From: Gluconobacter kondonii
Lineage (GTDB): Bacteria > Pseudomonadota > Alphaproteobacteria > Acetobacterales > Acetobacteraceae
Direction of reading: 5' to 3'
NCBI RefSeq assembly: GCF_002723995.1
Contig: NZ_BEWP01000003.1
Coordinates: 1-64,000, forward strand
Length of the DNA stretch: 64,000 bases
In this document: positions 39,364 through 49,641 of the stretch, piece after piece
Numbering within the stretch: position 1 is the first letter of the stretch
Layout: each line of letters begins with the position of its first letter
Position numbers and translations under genes: made by a program
The notes under the pieces: model-generated
Database searches by the model: none
What the model was told of the DNA's origin: nothing
Seen by the model: the letters and a program-made list of their open reading frames with translations, nothing else

Positions 39364-41637
39364 ATGACTTCTGGTCTACTGACGCCGATCAAGGTTACGA
39401 AAAAGCGCCTTCTCAGCTGCGCGGCCGTATTGGCACTCTCAGCTGCTGTTCCCGTCGCTTTTGCGCAGGAAGATACGGGCGCAGCCATTACAAGTGCCGA
39501 TAACGGTGGCAATGTCGGAAACTGGATGTCCTACGGACGCTCCTATTCCGAGCAGCGCTTCAGCCCGCTCGACCAGATCAACAAGGACAATGTCGGCAAG
39601 CTGAAGCTCGCCTGGCACTATGATCTGGATACGAACCGCGGTCAGGAAGGCACGCCTCTGGTCGTAAACGGCGTCATGTACGCCACGACCAACTGGAGCA
39701 AGATGAAGGCGCTGGATGCAGCGACCGGCAAGCTCCTGTGGGCCTACGACCCCAAAGTTCCGGGCAACATCGCCGATCGCGGCTGCTGTGACACTGTCAA
39801 CCGTGGTGCTGCTTACTGGAACGGCAAAGTCTATTTCGGTACGTTCGACGGACGCCTGATCGCTCTCGACGCCAAAACCGGAAAACTGGTCTGGAGTGTC
39901 TACACGATCCCCAAGGAAGCCCAACTCGGCCACCAGCGCTCCTACACGGTTGATGGCGCACCGCGCATCGCCAAGGGCCGCGTCATAGTCGGCAACGGCG
40001 GCGCCGAGTTTGGTGCCCGTGGCTTCGTGACGGCCTATGATGCCGAAACCGGCAAGATGGACTGGCGCTTCTTCACGGTTCCGAACCCCGACAACAAGCC
40101 CGACGGCGCAGCCTCCGACGACGTCCTGATGTCCAAGGCCTATCCGACCTGGGGCAAGGGTGGAGCCTGGAAGCAGCAGGGCGGCGGCGGTACCGTCTGG
40201 GATTCGCTGGTCTATGACCCCGTGACGGACCTCGTCTATCTCGGCGTCGGCAACGGCTCGCCCTGGAACTACAAGTTCCGCTCCGAAGGCAAGGGTAACA
40301 ACCTCTTCCTCGGCAGCATCGTCGCGATCAACCCAGATACAGGCAAGTACGTCTGGCATTTCCAAGAAACGCCGATGGACCAGTGGGATTACACCTCGGT
40401 CCAGCAGATCATGACGCTCGACATGCCAGTCAACGGCGAAATGCGCCATGTAATCGTCCATGCCCCGAAGAACGGCTTCTTCTACATCATCGATGCGAAG
40501 ACCGGAAAATTCATCTCCGGCAAGCCCTACACCTACGAAAACTGGGCCAATGGTCTGGACCCTGTCACGGGCCGTCCGAACTACGTGCCTGACGCTCTGT
40601 GGACGCTGACGGGCAAGCCCTGGTACGGTATTCCGGGCGATCTGGGTGGCCACAACTTCGCCTCCATGGCCTACAGCCCCCAGACGAAGCTGGTCTATAT
40701 CCCCGCACAGCAGGTTCCGTTCGTCTATGATCCGCAGAAGGGGGGCTTCAAAGCCCACCATGACAGCTGGAATCTTGGGCTGGACATGAACAAGATCGGC
40801 CTGATCGACGATTCCGATCCGCAGCACAAAGCTGATAAGGCCCAGTTCCTAAAAGATCTGAAGGGCTGGATTCTGGCTTGGGATCCGGAAAAGCAGCAGG
40901 CAGCTTTTGCGGTTGACCACAAAGGTCCGTGGAACGGTGGTCTGCTTGCAACGGGCGGCGGTCTCCTTTTCCAGGGGCTCGCAACCGGCGATTTCCATGC
41001 CTATGACGCGACGAACGGCAAGGATCTCTTCAGCTTCCCGGCACAGAGCGCCATCATCGCGCCTCCCATCACTTATACCGCCAACGGCAAGCAGTATGTC
41101 GCGGTTGAAGTGGGCTGGGGCGGCATCTATCCGTTCTTCCTCGGTGGCGTGGCCCGGACCTCCGGCTGGACTGTCAACCATTCCCGCGTGATCGCTTTCG
41201 CGCTGGACGGCAAGGACGCATTGCCGCCGAAGAACGAACTCGGCTTCCTGCCGGTCAAGCCGCCTGAGAAGTGGGATGAAGCCCGTATCAAAAACGGCTA
41301 TTTCCAGTTCCAGACGTATTGCGCGGCCTGCCACGGCGACAACGGTATCTCGGGTGGCGTTCTGCCTGACCTGCGGTGGTCCGGTGCAATCCGCGGCCAG
41401 GAGAAATTCTACAACCTCGTCGGAAAGGGCGCTCTGACCGCCTACGGCATGGATCGTTTCGACACATCCATGTCCCCGGCCGAGATTGAAGATATCCGCA
41501 ACTACCTCGTGAAGCGGTCTAACGAGTCCTATGAGGGCGAAGTGAAAGCCCGTGAAAACAAGCAGGGCGTCCCTAACGATCAGTTCCTCGATGTCCCGCA
41601 GTCCTCGGCCGATATTCCGACCGCGGATCACCCCTGA
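39364..41637 (+). CDS. adhA: PQQ-dependent alcohol dehydrogenase, large quinohemoprotein subunit
   Basis: A 757-residue periplasmic enzyme that oxidises ethanol to acetaldehyde in the first step of acetic acid formation, passing electrons through cytochromes to ubiquinone. The signal peptide ends around residue 34 (VAFAQ). The PQQ beta-propeller carries the adjacent cysteines Cys141-Cys142 (RGCCDTVNRG) that form the cofactor-facing disulfide, plus repeated tryptophan-docking motifs. A C-terminal cytochrome c domain holds CAACH with Cys653. AAAAAGGACA precedes the ATG. adhB follows 29 bp after the stop. Length and sequence match Gluconobacter AdhA as I recall it. Confidence 0.97.
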   Translation: MTSGLLTPIKVTKKRLLSCAAVLALSAAVPVAFAQEDTGAAITSADNGGNVGNWMSYGRSYSEQRFSPLDQINKDNVGKLKLAWHYDLDTNRGQEGTPLVVNGVMYATTNWSKMKALDAATGKLLWAYDPKVPGNIADRGCCDTVNRGAAYWNGKVYFGTFDGRLIALDAKTGKLVWSVYTIPKEAQLGHQRSYTVDGAPRIAKGRVIVGNGGAEFGARGFVTAYDAETGKMDWRFFTVPNPDNKPDGAASDDVLMSKAYPTWGKGGAWKQQGGGGTVWDSLVYDPVTDLVYLGVGNGSPWNYKFRSEGKGNNLFLGSIVAINPDTGKYVWHFQETPMDQWDYTSVQQIMTLDMPVNGEMRHVIVHAPKNGFFYIIDAKTGKFISGKPYTYENWANGLDPVTGRPNYVPDALWTLTGKPWYGIPGDLGGHNFASMAYSPQTKLVYIPAQQVPFVYDPQKGGFKAHHDSWNLGLDMNKIGLIDDSDPQHKADKAQFLKDLKGWILAWDPEKQQAAFAVDHKGPWNGGLLATGGGLLFQGLATGDFHAYDATNGKDLFSFPAQSAIIAPPITYTANGKQYVAVEVGWGGIYPFFLGGVARTSGWTVNHSRVIAFALDGKDALPPKNELGFLPVKPPEKWDEARIKNGYFQFQTYCAACHGDNGISGGVLPDLRWSGAIRGQEKFYNLVGKGALTAYGMDRFDTSMSPAEIEDIRNYLVKRSNESYEGEVKARENKQGVPNDQFLDVPQSSADIPTADHP

Positions 41638-41666
41638 GACAGCGGTTTGCATAAGGAGCATGTGAC

Positions 41667-43103
41667 ATGCTGAACGCATTAACTCGGGATAGGCTGAGAT
41701 CTGAGATGAAACAGGGATGGAAATTCGCGGCCGCTATCGGCCTCATGGCGGTGTCTTTCGGCGCCGCTCATGCCCAGGATGCTGATGAAGCCCTGATCAA
41801 GCGTGGCGAATATGTTGCCCGCCTGTCAGACTGCATCGCCTGCCACACGGCTCTGCACGGACAGCCCTATGCGGGCGGTCTGGAAATCAAGAGCCCGATC
41901 GGCACGATCTATTCGACCAACATCACGCCGGACCCGGAACACGGGATCGGCAGCTACACCCTTGAGGACTTCACGAAGGCCGTCCGCAAGGGTATCCGCA
42001 AGGATGGCGCAACGCTTTACCCGGCAATGCCCTATCCTGAATTCGCGCGTCTGTCGGACGACGACATCCGCTCGATGTATGCCTACTTCATGCATGGCGT
42101 GAAGCCGGTCGCCCTTGCCAACAAGGCACCGGACATCAGCTGGCCGCTCTCCATGCGCTGGCCGCTGGCAGTGTGGCGCGCCATGTTCGTTCCGAGCATG
42201 ACGCCGGGTGAAGACAAGAGCATCAGCAACCCCGAAATCGCTCGCGGTGAATACCTCGTCGACGGACCGGGCCATTGCGGCGAATGTCATACGCCCCGTG
42301 GCTTCGCAATGCAGCTCAAGGCTTACGGAACGAGCGGCGGCAACGTCTATCTGTCCGGCGGTGCACCGATCGACAACTGGATCGCCCCGAGCCTGCGCAG
42401 CAACAGCGATACGGGTCTGGGTCGCTGGTCTGAAGATGACATCGTCACCTTCCTCAAGAGCGGCCGTATCGACCACTCCGCCGTCTTCGGTGGCATGGCC
42501 GACGTGGTGGCCTACAGCACGCAACATTGGACAGACGACGACCTGCGCGCCACGGCCAAGTACCTGAAGAGCATGCCGGCCGTTCCGGAAGGCAATAACC
42601 TCGGCCAGGATGACGGTCAGACGACCGCCCTGCTGGACAAGGGTGCTCAGGGGAATGCCGGTGCGGAAGTCTATCTGCACAACTGCGCCATCTGCCACAT
42701 GAATGATGGTACGGGCGTCAACCGCATGTTCCCGCCGCTAGCTGGCAACCCGGTCGTCCTGACGGATGATCCGACGTCGCTCGCCAATGTCGTGGCCTTC
42801 GGTGGCATTCTGCCCCCGACCAACACGGCACCCTCCGCCATCGCCATGCCCGGCTTCAAGAACCACCTCACCGACCAGCAGATGGCCGATGTCGTGAACT
42901 TCATGCGCAAGGGCTGGGGCAACAAGGCACCGGGAACCGTATCTGCTGCTGACATGCAGAAGCTGCGTACGACCGGAGCACCAGTTTCCACAGCTGGCTG
43001 GAACGTCTCCAGCCGCGGATGGATGGCCTATATGCCGCAGCCTTACGGCGAAGGCTGGACCTTCTCTCCGCAGACCCACACGGGCGTGGACAACGCACAG
43101 TAA
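41667..43103 (+). CDS. adhB: Alcohol dehydrogenase cytochrome c subunit (triheme)
   Basis: A 478-residue membrane-anchored cytochrome c that takes electrons from AdhA and reduces ubiquinone. Three CxxCH heme motifs are present at Cys56 (CIACH), Cys204 (CGECH) and Cys340 (CAICH). A signal peptide follows an unusual extended N-terminus (MLNALTRDRLRSEMKQGWKF...AHAQD), as in other Gluconobacter AdhB. AAGGAG precedes the ATG. The small third subunit AdhS is not encoded next to the pair, as is usual in this group. Confidence 0.97.
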   Translation: MLNALTRDRLRSEMKQGWKFAAAIGLMAVSFGAAHAQDADEALIKRGEYVARLSDCIACHTALHGQPYAGGLEIKSPIGTIYSTNITPDPEHGIGSYTLEDFTKAVRKGIRKDGATLYPAMPYPEFARLSDDDIRSMYAYFMHGVKPVALANKAPDISWPLSMRWPLAVWRAMFVPSMTPGEDKSISNPEIARGEYLVDGPGHCGECHTPRGFAMQLKAYGTSGGNVYLSGGAPIDNWIAPSLRSNSDTGLGRWSEDDIVTFLKSGRIDHSAVFGGMADVVAYSTQHWTDDDLRATAKYLKSMPAVPEGNNLGQDDGQTTALLDKGAQGNAGAEVYLHNCAICHMNDGTGVNRMFPPLAGNPVVLTDDPTSLANVVAFGGILPPTNTAPSAIAMPGFKNHLTDQQMADVVNFMRKGWGNKAPGTVSAADMQKLRTTGAPVSTAGWNVSSRGWMAYMPQPYGEGWTFSPQTHTGVDNAQ

Positions 43104-43131
43104 GCGTTTCTCACTCTCTGACAGTCTGAAC

Positions 43132-43164
43132 AAAAGGGCGGATCGGAAACGATCCGCCTTTTTT
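43132..43164 (+). terminator. Rho-independent terminator of adhAB
   Basis: AAAAGGGCGGATCG and CGATCCGCCTTTTT pair around a GAAA loop (one bulged G), ending in a T-run 29 bp after adhB. Confidence 0.9.
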
Positions 43165-43234
43165 CATGCCCACACGCGCCTCATTACAGCCTAAGCATTT
43201 TCACCACAGGCCCTCCTGCACTACATAGAACCCC

Positions 43235-44539
43235 ATGACGCGCTCCTCCCTCCCGGACCACACACCGCAGGTCATTTTCGCACTGGCAACCGGCCCCTCC
43301 CGCGCCGCCATCGCGATCATGCGCGCCAGCGGCCCCGGCAGCGATACGATCCTGCGCGCGCTGTGCAACGGACATCTCCCCGAACCCCGCCGCGCCAGCC
43401 TGCGAACCCTGCGCCATAACGCAGAGGTGCTCGACCATGCCGTCGCCCTCTGGCTCCCCGGCCCGAACTCCTACACTGGAGAAGACGGTTTCGAGTTGCA
43501 CCTCCATGCCGGCCCCGCCATCATCGCCCGCGTCGCCGACGCCCTGACCGATCTCGGAGCCCGCCCAGCCGAACCGGGCGAGTTCACCCGGCGCGCCGTC
43601 CAGAAAGGACGGCTGGACCTGCTTCAGGCCGAAGCCATTGCCGACCTCGTGGATTCTGAAACCGAAAGCCAGCGCAAACAGGCCCTGCGTCAGGCTGACG
43701 GCGCCCTGAGCCGCCTGTATGACGACTGGGCACAGCGCCTGCGCCTCGTCCTCGCCCATCAGGAAGCGCTGATTGACTTCCCGGACGAAGACCTCCCGCA
43801 GGACGTGGAAGACGGACTGGTCGAGGAACTCTCGAAGCTCCACACCGAAATGTCCGCCCACCTTCAGGACAATCGCGGCGAACTCCTGCGTCAGGGCCTG
43901 ACCGTCGTGATCGCAGGGTCGCCGAACGTCGGAAAGTCCAGCCTTCTCAATACGTTATCCGGAACAGATGCCGCAATCGTCACGCATCGTGCGGGCACGA
44001 CCCGCGATGCCATCGCACTCAACTGGATTCTGGACGGCGTCCGCCTGCGTCTGATCGACACGGCGGGCCTACGGGAGACGGAAGACGAAATCGAAGCCGA
44101 AGGCATCCGCCGCGCATTGTTTCACGTGAAACAGGCGGATGTCGTGCTGCATCTGATCGGCCCGGATGAGAGCCTTGAAACCCTCTCCGGACGGGAAATT
44201 CCCATCCGGACAAAAATCGACATCGCACCAGCCCCATCCGGTATGTTAGGGATCAGCACGCAGTCCGGCGAAGGACTTGGTGCGCTGCGTCAGGTCCTGT
44301 CCGAACGGGTGTCCGAACTCATGGCCGGTTCAGCTGCGCCCCCACTGACCCGCGCCAGACACCGCGCCGGAATTCAGGAGGCCGCAAACCATCTGGATCA
44401 TGCCCGGACCGCGACATGGCCGGAACTGCGGGGCGAGGAACTCCGGCTGTCCATGCTGGCTCTGGGGCGTCTGACCGGACGTGTTGATGTTGAATCCCTG
44501 CTCGATGCGATTTTCGGGCAGTTCTGTATCGGGAAGTAG
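43235..44539 (+). CDS. mnmE: tRNA modification GTPase MnmE
   Basis: A 434-residue GTPase that works with MnmG to place the (carboxymethyl)aminomethyl group on U34 of certain tRNAs. An N-terminal formyl-THF-binding domain is followed by a GTPase domain with G1 [10 protein letters not shown]3 DTAG and the effector loop GTTRD; the C-terminal FCIGK motif ends the protein. A perfect parS (44118-44133) lies inside the gene and is read as LFHVKQ. mnmG follows 3 bp later. Confidence 0.96.
   Translation: MTRSSLPDHTPQVIFALATGPSRAAIAIMRASGPGSDTILRALCNGHLPEPRRASLRTLRHNAEVLDHAVALWLPGPNSYTGEDGFELHLHAGPAIIARVADALTDLGARPAEPGEFTRRAVQKGRLDLLQAEAIADLVDSETESQRKQALRQADGALSRLYDDWAQRLRLVLAHQEALIDFPDEDLPQDVEDGLVEELSKLHTEMSAHLQDNRGELLRQGLTVVIAGSPNVGKSSLLNTLSGTDAAIVTHRAGTTRDAIALNWILDGVRLRLIDTAGLRETEDEIEAEGIRRALFHVKQADVVLHLIGPDESLETLSGREIPIRTKIDIAPAPSGMLGISTQSGEGLGALRQVLSERVSELMAGSAAPPLTRARHRAGIQEAANHLDHARTATWPELRGEELRLSMLALGRLTGRVDVESLLDAIFGQFCIGK
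44118..44133. promoter_or_regulatory. parS site 4 (perfect match)
   Basis: TGTTTCACGTGAAACA inside mnmE, 3.6 kb upstream of parB. It is identical to the canonical ParB-binding 16-mer. Confidence 0.93.
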
Positions 44540-44542
44540 GTT

Positions 44543-46399
44543 GTGAGCGATTTCGATGTCATCGTGATCGGCGGCGGTCATGCCGGATGTGAAGCTGCAG
44601 CGGCATCGGCCCGTTTCGGCGCGCGCACCCTGCTGCTCACCCATCGGCTGGAAACGATCGGTGCTATGTCCTGCAACCCGGCCATCGGCGGGATCGGCAA
44701 AGGTCATCTCGTGCGCGAAATCGACGCGCTCGACGGCCTGATGGGCAAAGCCGCAGACCGCGCGGGAATCCATTTCAAATTGCTCAACCGCTCCAAGGGA
44801 CCCGCCGTTCACGGCCCCCGCGCGCAGGCCGACCGTTCGCTCTACCGCGCCGCCATTCAGGATCTACTCGCCGCCACGCCGAACCTGACGATCCTCGAAG
44901 GCGCCGCCGGAGACCTGATCGAAGAGAACGGCCGCATCATAGGAGTCATCTGCGAAGACGGTCGGGAGTTCCGCTGCGGCGCCGTCGTCCTGACTGCCGG
45001 AACCTTCCTGCGCGGCGTCATCCATGTCGGCCACACCCAGACAGACGCCGGACGCATCGGCGAAGCGCCGGCCAAACGTCTGGGCGAACGCCTCTATGCG
45101 CTCGGTCTGCAAATGGGCCGCCTCAAGACCGGCACACCGCCGCGTCTGGCCAAAGATAGCATCGACTGGGAAAACCTCCCGGCCGATCCCGGCGATGCCG
45201 AACCCGAGGCTTTCAGCCCCATGACGACGGCCATCACCAACCCGCAAGTCGTCTGCCGCATTACCCAGACTACCGCCGAGACCCACAGGATCATCAACGA
45301 AAACCTGCACCGCTCGGCCATGTATGGCGGCGCCATCGCCGGGCGCGGCCCGCGCTACTGCCCGTCCATCGAGGACAAGGTCGTCCGGTTCGCCGATCGC
45401 AGTTCGCATCAGATCTTTCTCGAACCCGAAGCCCTTCCGGGAAATCCGGGCGGCGATCTGGTCTATCCCAACGGTATCAGCACCAGCCTACCCGCCGACG
45501 TGCAGGCCGCCATGATCGCCACCATGCCCGGTCTGGAAAACGCCCGCATCGTCACCGCAGGCTATGCCGTCGAATATGATTACGTGGACCCGCGCGAGCT
45601 TCTGCCGTCCCTGCAACTGCGCCGCCTGCCGGGCCTGTATCTTGCCGGACAGATCAACGGCACGACCGGCTACGAAGAAGCCGGCGCACAGGGCCTCCTC
45701 GCAGGCCTGAACGCCGCCCGCGCCACGGCTGGAAACGAGGCCCTCACGCTGGATCGCAGCGACGCCTATCTCGGCGTTATGATCGACGATCTGACACTGC
45801 ACGGCATCAGCGAACCCTATCGCATGTTCACATCCCGCGCCGAGTATCGTTTGACCCTGCGCGCCGATAACGCCGACCTGCGCCTGACGCCCAAAGGCAT
45901 CGCCGCAGGCTGCATCCTGTCCGAACGCAAAACTGCTTTCACAGCCCAGAAGGCCGAACTCGACGCCGCCATGGCCCGCGCCGCCGGAACAACCTTCTTG
46001 CCGCAGGCCCTCCGTGACGTCGGTTTCGAAGTCTCTCTGGATGGCCGCCGGCGTACGGTTCTGGACGTCCTCGCCAGCAACGGAGACCACACGATTCTGA
46101 ATGCTTTGGCCCCGTGGTTCGCCGACCTCCCCCTGCGCGTGCGCCGCCATGTCGAGACCGAAGCCCGCTATGGCGGCTATCTTCACCGGCAGGATCGTGA
46201 AATTCGACAGCTCGCATCGGAAAGTGCCATCGCCCTTCCGGCCGATCTGGATTACACTGCCATCGGTGGCCTGAGCAGCGAAATGCGCGAGCGTTTTTCC
46301 CAGGCCCGCCCGACCAGTTTCGCCGCAGCACAGCGCGTGCGCGGGGTCACACCTGCCGCGCTGGTCGCCCTGCTGGCCCATGTAAGGACCCTGTCATGA
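44543..46399 (+). CDS. mnmG: tRNA uridine-5-carboxymethylaminomethyl modification enzyme MnmG
   Basis: A 618-residue FAD enzyme, partner of MnmE. The N-terminal dinucleotide motif is [20 protein letters not shown]; the family motif [23 protein letters not shown] follows. The C-terminal region is the typical helical domain. The start is a GTG at 44543, 3 bp after the mnmE stop. It overlaps rsmG by 4 bp (ATGA), so mnmE-mnmG-rsmG form one translation-coupled unit. Confidence 0.96.
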   Translation: MSDFDVIVIGGGHAGCEAAAASARFGARTLLLTHRLETIGAMSCNPAIGGIGKGHLVREIDALDGLMGKAADRAGIHFKLLNRSKGPAVHGPRAQADRSLYRAAIQDLLAATPNLTILEGAAGDLIEENGRIIGVICEDGREFRCGAVVLTAGTFLRGVIHVGHTQTDAGRIGEAPAKRLGERLYALGLQMGRLKTGTPPRLAKDSIDWENLPADPGDAEPEAFSPMTTAITNPQVVCRITQTTAETHRIINENLHRSAMYGGAIAGRGPRYCPSIEDKVVRFADRSSHQIFLEPEALPGNPGGDLVYPNGISTSLPADVQAAMIATMPGLENARIVTAGYAVEYDYVDPRELLPSLQLRRLPGLYLAGQINGTTGYEEAGAQGLLAGLNAARATAGNEALTLDRSDAYLGVMIDDLTLHGISEPYRMFTSRAEYRLTLRADNADLRLTPKGIAAGCILSERKTAFTAQKAELDAAMARAAGTTFLPQALRDVGFEVSLDGRRRTVLDVLASNGDHTILNALAPWFADLPLRVRRHVETEARYGGYLHRQDREIRQLASESAIALPADLDYTAIGGLSSEMRERFSQARPTSFAAAQRVRGVTPAALVALLAHVRTLS

Positions 46400-46977
46400 C
46401 CACCGTTTCACGTGAAACACATGAGAGGCTGGAGCGCTTTGCCGACCTGCTCGTGCAGTGGAACGCGAAAATCAATCTCGTCAGCCCCCGTGACATCGCA
46501 CAGCTCTGGCCTCGCCATATCGAGGACAGCCTCCAGCTTGCGGAGCTGATCCCCGAAGGTGCCACCATCACCGATCTGGGTTCGGGCGGTGGTTTTCCGG
46601 GCATTATTCTGGCCATCGCCACAGGCAACCCGGTCACCCTGATCGAATCGGATCAGCGCAAATGCGCCTTCCTGCGGGAAGCGGGACGCATCTGCGAGGC
46701 GAAGGTCGCGGTCATCGCCAAGCGTATCGAAGCCGCCAGCCCCCCTCCGGCCGACATCATCACGGCCCGGGCGCTGGCCCCCCTCAACAGGCTCCTGGAC
46801 TGGGCACGGCCATTGCTGAAAGAAGACGGGTTCTGCCTGTTTCTGAAAGGTCAGAAGGCACAGGCTGAGTTGACCGAGGCCAGCGCCGACTGGCACATGA
46901 GCCACACCATTGTTCCCAGCCGCACCGACCCCGGCGGAGCCATCATCAAGGTCAGTGATTTCAAGCGTGTCGTCTAA
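46396..46977 (+). CDS. rsmG: 16S rRNA (guanine-N7-)-methyltransferase RsmG
   Basis: A 193-residue SAM-dependent methyltransferase acting on G527 of 16S rRNA. The glycine-rich SAM loop is [15 protein letters not shown], with the conserved [15 protein letters not shown] after it. Its N-terminus [12 protein letters not shown] is encoded by a parS-like site (46404-46419). parA starts within its last codons in another frame. Short length and motifs are standard for RsmG. Confidence 0.94.
   Translation: MTTVSRETHERLERFADLLVQWNAKINLVSPRDIAQLWPRHIEDSLQLAELIPEGATITDLGSGGGFPGIILAIATGNPVTLIESDQRKCAFLREAGRICEAKVAVIAKRIEAASPPPADIITARALAPLNRLLDWARPLLKEDGFCLFLKGQKAQAELTEASADWHMSHTIVPSRTDPGGAIIKVSDFKRVV
46404..46419. 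promoter_or_regulatory. parS-like centromere site 5
   Basis: CGTTTCACGTGAAACA at the start of rsmG, read as TVSRET. It differs from the canonical site at the first base only and lies about 0.5 kb from parA. Confidence 0.88.
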
Positions 46978-47770
46978 AACCGAATCCCCCACCACCCGGA
47001 TCATTGCCGTCACCAACCAGAAGGGAGGCGTCGGCAAGACCACCACCACCATCAATCTGGCCGCAGGTCTGGCCCGTCAGGGACAGCGCGTCCTGCTCGT
47101 GGATCTGGACCCGCAGGGCAACGCCTCCACCGGTCTGGGCATCGACTACGACCAGCGCAACACCGGCACCTATGCCGCGCTGATGGTCGAAGCCGAACCC
47201 CACGCCCTGCCCCAGCCGACCGCGTTCGAGAATCTCTCGATCATCACGGCCAACAACGAACTGGCCGGTGCAGAGCTTGAAATGATCGGGGACGAGCGCC
47301 GAGAATACCGTCTGCGCGACGCTCTGCATGCGCTTGAAGGCGATTACGACACGATTCTGATCGACTGTCCGCCAAGCCTCGGTCTGCTGACGCTCAACGC
47401 GCTGGTCGCGTCCGACAGCGTAATTGTGCCGCTGCAATGCGAGTTCTTTGCGCTTGAAGGCATCAGCCAGCTCGTCCGCACCATCGACCGCGTCCGCCGC
47501 GCCTTCAACGCAGACCTGCATCTCGAAGGCATCATCCTGACGATGTACGACCGACGCAACAACCTGTCCGAACTCGTGGCGCAGGATGCGCGTGGCTTCT
47601 TCGGCGATCAGGTGTTCGAGACGATCATCCCGCGCAATATCCGCATTTCCGAAGCCCAGAGCCACGGCAGCCCGGTGCTGGATTACGACGCCCGCTCCAC
47701 AGGCGCCATCGCCTATCTGGCGCTGGCGGACGAGCTGATCAAACGCAACAAGAACAAGACAAAGGCGTAA
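46955..47770 (+). CDS. parA: Chromosome partitioning ATPase ParA (Soj)
   Basis: A 271-residue deviant Walker ATPase that binds nucleoid DNA and pulls ParB-parS complexes. The deviant P-loop is TNQKGGVGKTTTTIN, followed by the DLDPQGNAS and DCPPSLGLL motifs. The start is uncertain: GTG codons at 46955 and 46967 both lie in frame inside the end of rsmG; 46955 is chosen because AAGG lies just upstream, but the spacing is short. parB follows 6 bp after the stop. Confidence 0.93.
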   Translation: MISSVSSKTESPTTRIIAVTNQKGGVGKTTTTINLAAGLARQGQRVLLVDLDPQGNASTGLGIDYDQRNTGTYAALMVEAEPHALPQPTAFENLSIITANNELAGAELEMIGDERREYRLRDALHALEGDYDTILIDCPPSLGLLTLNALVASDSVIVPLQCEFFALEGISQLVRTIDRVRRAFNADLHLEGIILTMYDRRNNLSELVAQDARGFFGDQVFETIIPRNIRISEAQSHGSPVLDYDARSTGAIAYLALADELIKRNKNKTKA

Positions 47771-47776
47771 CCGGCG

Positions 47777-48652
47777 ATGGCCAAAAAGGACAGTTCCCCG
47801 CGTCTTGGTCGCGGCCTCGCAGCCCTTCTGGGCGATCAGGCGCCGCAACTGGCCCGCGCCACACGCGCAAACGCCACGCCACAACAACACTCGTCCCTGC
47901 CCGTGGATGTTCTGGCCCCAAGCCCCTTCCAGCCACGACAGGACATGAACCCCGAGCGCCTGTCCGAACTGGCCGATTCCATTCGCTCACGCGGCGTCCT
48001 GCAACCCCTGCTCGTCCGCCCCGATCCGGAAAAGCCTGGTCATTACCAGATCATTGCCGGTGAGCGCCGCTGGCGCGCCTCACAGCTCGCAGGCCTGCAC
48101 AGCGTTCCCGTCCATATCCGCGAACTGGACGACACGGACGCGATGGCCGCAGCCCTGGTCGAGAACCTTCAGCGCGCAGATCTCAACCCGATCGAAGAAG
48201 CCGAGGGCCTGCAACGCCTCGTTACGGACTACACCCTGACGCAGGAAGAACTGGCCGGTGCCGTTGGCAAGTCCCGCCCGCACATCACCAACACCATGCG
48301 CCTGCTGAACCTGCCGCCGGAAGTCCGCGCGCATGTCCGCAACGGCGACCTCACAGCCGGTCACGCCCGCGCCCTGCTCACCCATCCCGATCCGGTCGCT
48401 GCCGCCAAGCTCGTCATCGCCCGCGGCCTGAATGTCCGCCAGACGGAAGCCCTCACCAGCGGCAAAGAAACCACGACCCCGGCCAAAAAGGCGCGGGACG
48501 CGGAAATTCTCCAGATCGAAAACGACCTCTCCTCCCGTCTCGGCCTGAAAGTCCATATTTCCTATAACGGCAAAAAAGGCGGCTCCCTGAAGATCGACTA
48601 TACGTCTCTGGAGCAGTTCGAAAGCGTCATGCGCCTCCTCAACCGGAAATAA
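47777..48652 (+). CDS. parB: Chromosome partitioning protein ParB (Spo0J)
   Basis: A 291-residue CTP-dependent clamp. The N-terminal region has LGRGLAALLG (ParA-stimulating tail), then the CTP-binding domain with GERRWRAS and the ENLQRADLNPIEEAEG motif. A helix-turn-helix for parS binding is TQEELAGAVGKSRPHITNTMRLL, and the C-terminal dimerisation domain is present. The parS-like 16-mers in this window are its presumed loading sites. Confidence 0.96.
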   Translation: MAKKDSSPRLGRGLAALLGDQAPQLARATRANATPQQHSSLPVDVLAPSPFQPRQDMNPERLSELADSIRSRGVLQPLLVRPDPEKPGHYQIIAGERRWRASQLAGLHSVPVHIRELDDTDAMAAALVENLQRADLNPIEEAEGLQRLVTDYTLTQEELAGAVGKSRPHITNTMRLLNLPPEVRAHVRNGDLTAGHARALLTHPDPVAAAKLVIARGLNVRQTEALTSGKETTTPAKKARDAEILQIENDLSSRLGLKVHISYNGKKGGSLKIDYTSLEQFESVMRLLNRK

Positions 48653-48666
48653 CACACTGAAAAACA

Positions 48667-48715
48667 AGGTTTTTCTTCTTTTTCAGACCAGCCGCGAAGA
48701 AAAGAAGAAAAACCT
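48667..48715 (+). repeat. 16-bp inverted repeat between parB and tRNA-Lys
   Basis: The arms AGGTTTTTCTTCTTTT (48667-48682) and AAAAGAAGAAAAACCT (48700-48715) are perfect complements around a 17-nt spacer. The structure starts 15 bp after parB and ends just before the tRNA promoter. It lacks the GC-rich stem and T-run of a normal terminator, though it could serve as one. Confidence 0.7.
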
Positions 48716-48716
48716 C

Positions 48717-48746
48717 TTGCAGCTTCCCACCGAATCCCGCTATAAG
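48717..48746 (+). promoter_or_regulatory. Sigma-70 promoter of tRNA-Lys
   Basis: TTGCAG (-35) and TATAAG (-10) are separated by 18 bp; the tRNA starts 25 bp after the -10, with a GC-rich discriminator as expected for stringently controlled stable RNA. Confidence 0.7.
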
Positions 48747-48770
48747 CCGCTCCACCGGTAGACGGGGCAT

Positions 48771-48846
<76 letters not shown>

Positions 48847-48954
48847 TGCCCGTCTCCGGTTATTTCCAAAAATTCTATCTTTATCCGCTAAAGCCCGCTC
48901 CGGGTCTTTTCGTACGTCTGGACAGTCTCTGAAATCCAGAGACTGTCCCGCAGT

Positions 48955-49641
48955 TCAGCCCCGGAAATCAGGCAGTTCGTTAACCGTTACGACACGCCAC
49001 AGGCAGTCGATACGCTCCAGAATGGTGATGGACAGGTTTTGAATCGAAAACCGCAGAGCCGTATCAGGATGCACGCCCAGCGCATGCGCCAAAGCTGCGC
49101 GGATGGCCCCGCCGTGACTGACGACAACCATGTCCTCACCTTCATGGGCATTCGCCAGATCCTCTAGACCATGCGCCACACGCGCACAGACATCCAGCAT
49201 GCTCTCCCCGCCCGGCGGCAGTTCACATGCGGAAATGGACCAGAACGGATTAGGCGGCAGTCGCAGCAGAGACATGAACTCCGTATGCGGCGTGCCATGC
49301 CATTCCCCGATCGACTGTTCGATGAAACGGCCGTCAATCGTCACATCCTGCGAAAACGCCCCTGCCTTACGGATCTCGCTCGCCGTGTCACGCGCGCGCT
49401 GGAGCGGCGAACTATACCACAATGCATCGGTCGGCAGACGCCGCGCCAGCGTGGCATAGCCGCCCTGCTGGCTTGCCATCGCTTCCCGACATAGCGGCAC
49501 ATCAAGCGCCCCATACATCGTCTTGCGCGCACTGGCTTCCACGACCGCGTGGCGAATCATCCAGAACCGGGTCACGCCCTTCGGCAGTTCCGGCGTATCG
49601 AGAAAATGCCCGTGCGGGACCGCTTTATCTGTCTGGGTCAT
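48955..49641 (-). CDS. Histidine phosphatase family protein (phosphoglycerate mutase-like)
   Basis: A 228-residue cytoplasmic protein of histidine-phosphatase clade 1. The catalytic motif is FWMIRHAVVEAS, with Ala in place of the usual Gly of RHG, and the second His is in VVVSHGGAIRAAL. The SSPLQRARDTASEI and GEWHG regions are typical. Substrate is not evident; relatives include alpha-ribazole phosphatases and sugar-phosphate phosphatases. The ATG at 49641 overlaps the stop of the PLP-fold gene as ATGA, so the two are translated together. Confidence 0.87.
   Translation of the reverse strand: MTQTDKAVPHGHFLDTPELPKGVTRFWMIRHAVVEASARKTMYGALDVPLCREAMASQQGGYATLARRLPTDALWYSSPLQRARDTASEIRKAGAFSQDVTIDGRFIEQSIGEWHGTPHTEFMSLLRLPPNPFWSISACELPPGGESMLDVCARVAHGLEDLANAHEGEDMVVVSHGGAIRAALAHALGVHPDTALRFSIQNLSITILERIDCLWRVVTVNELPDFRG

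Noticed and set aside
46400-48770. oriC next to parAB
   Set aside because: I found no cluster of DnaA boxes (TTATCCACA-like) in this stretch, so the origin is not called although the parS cluster suggests it is near.
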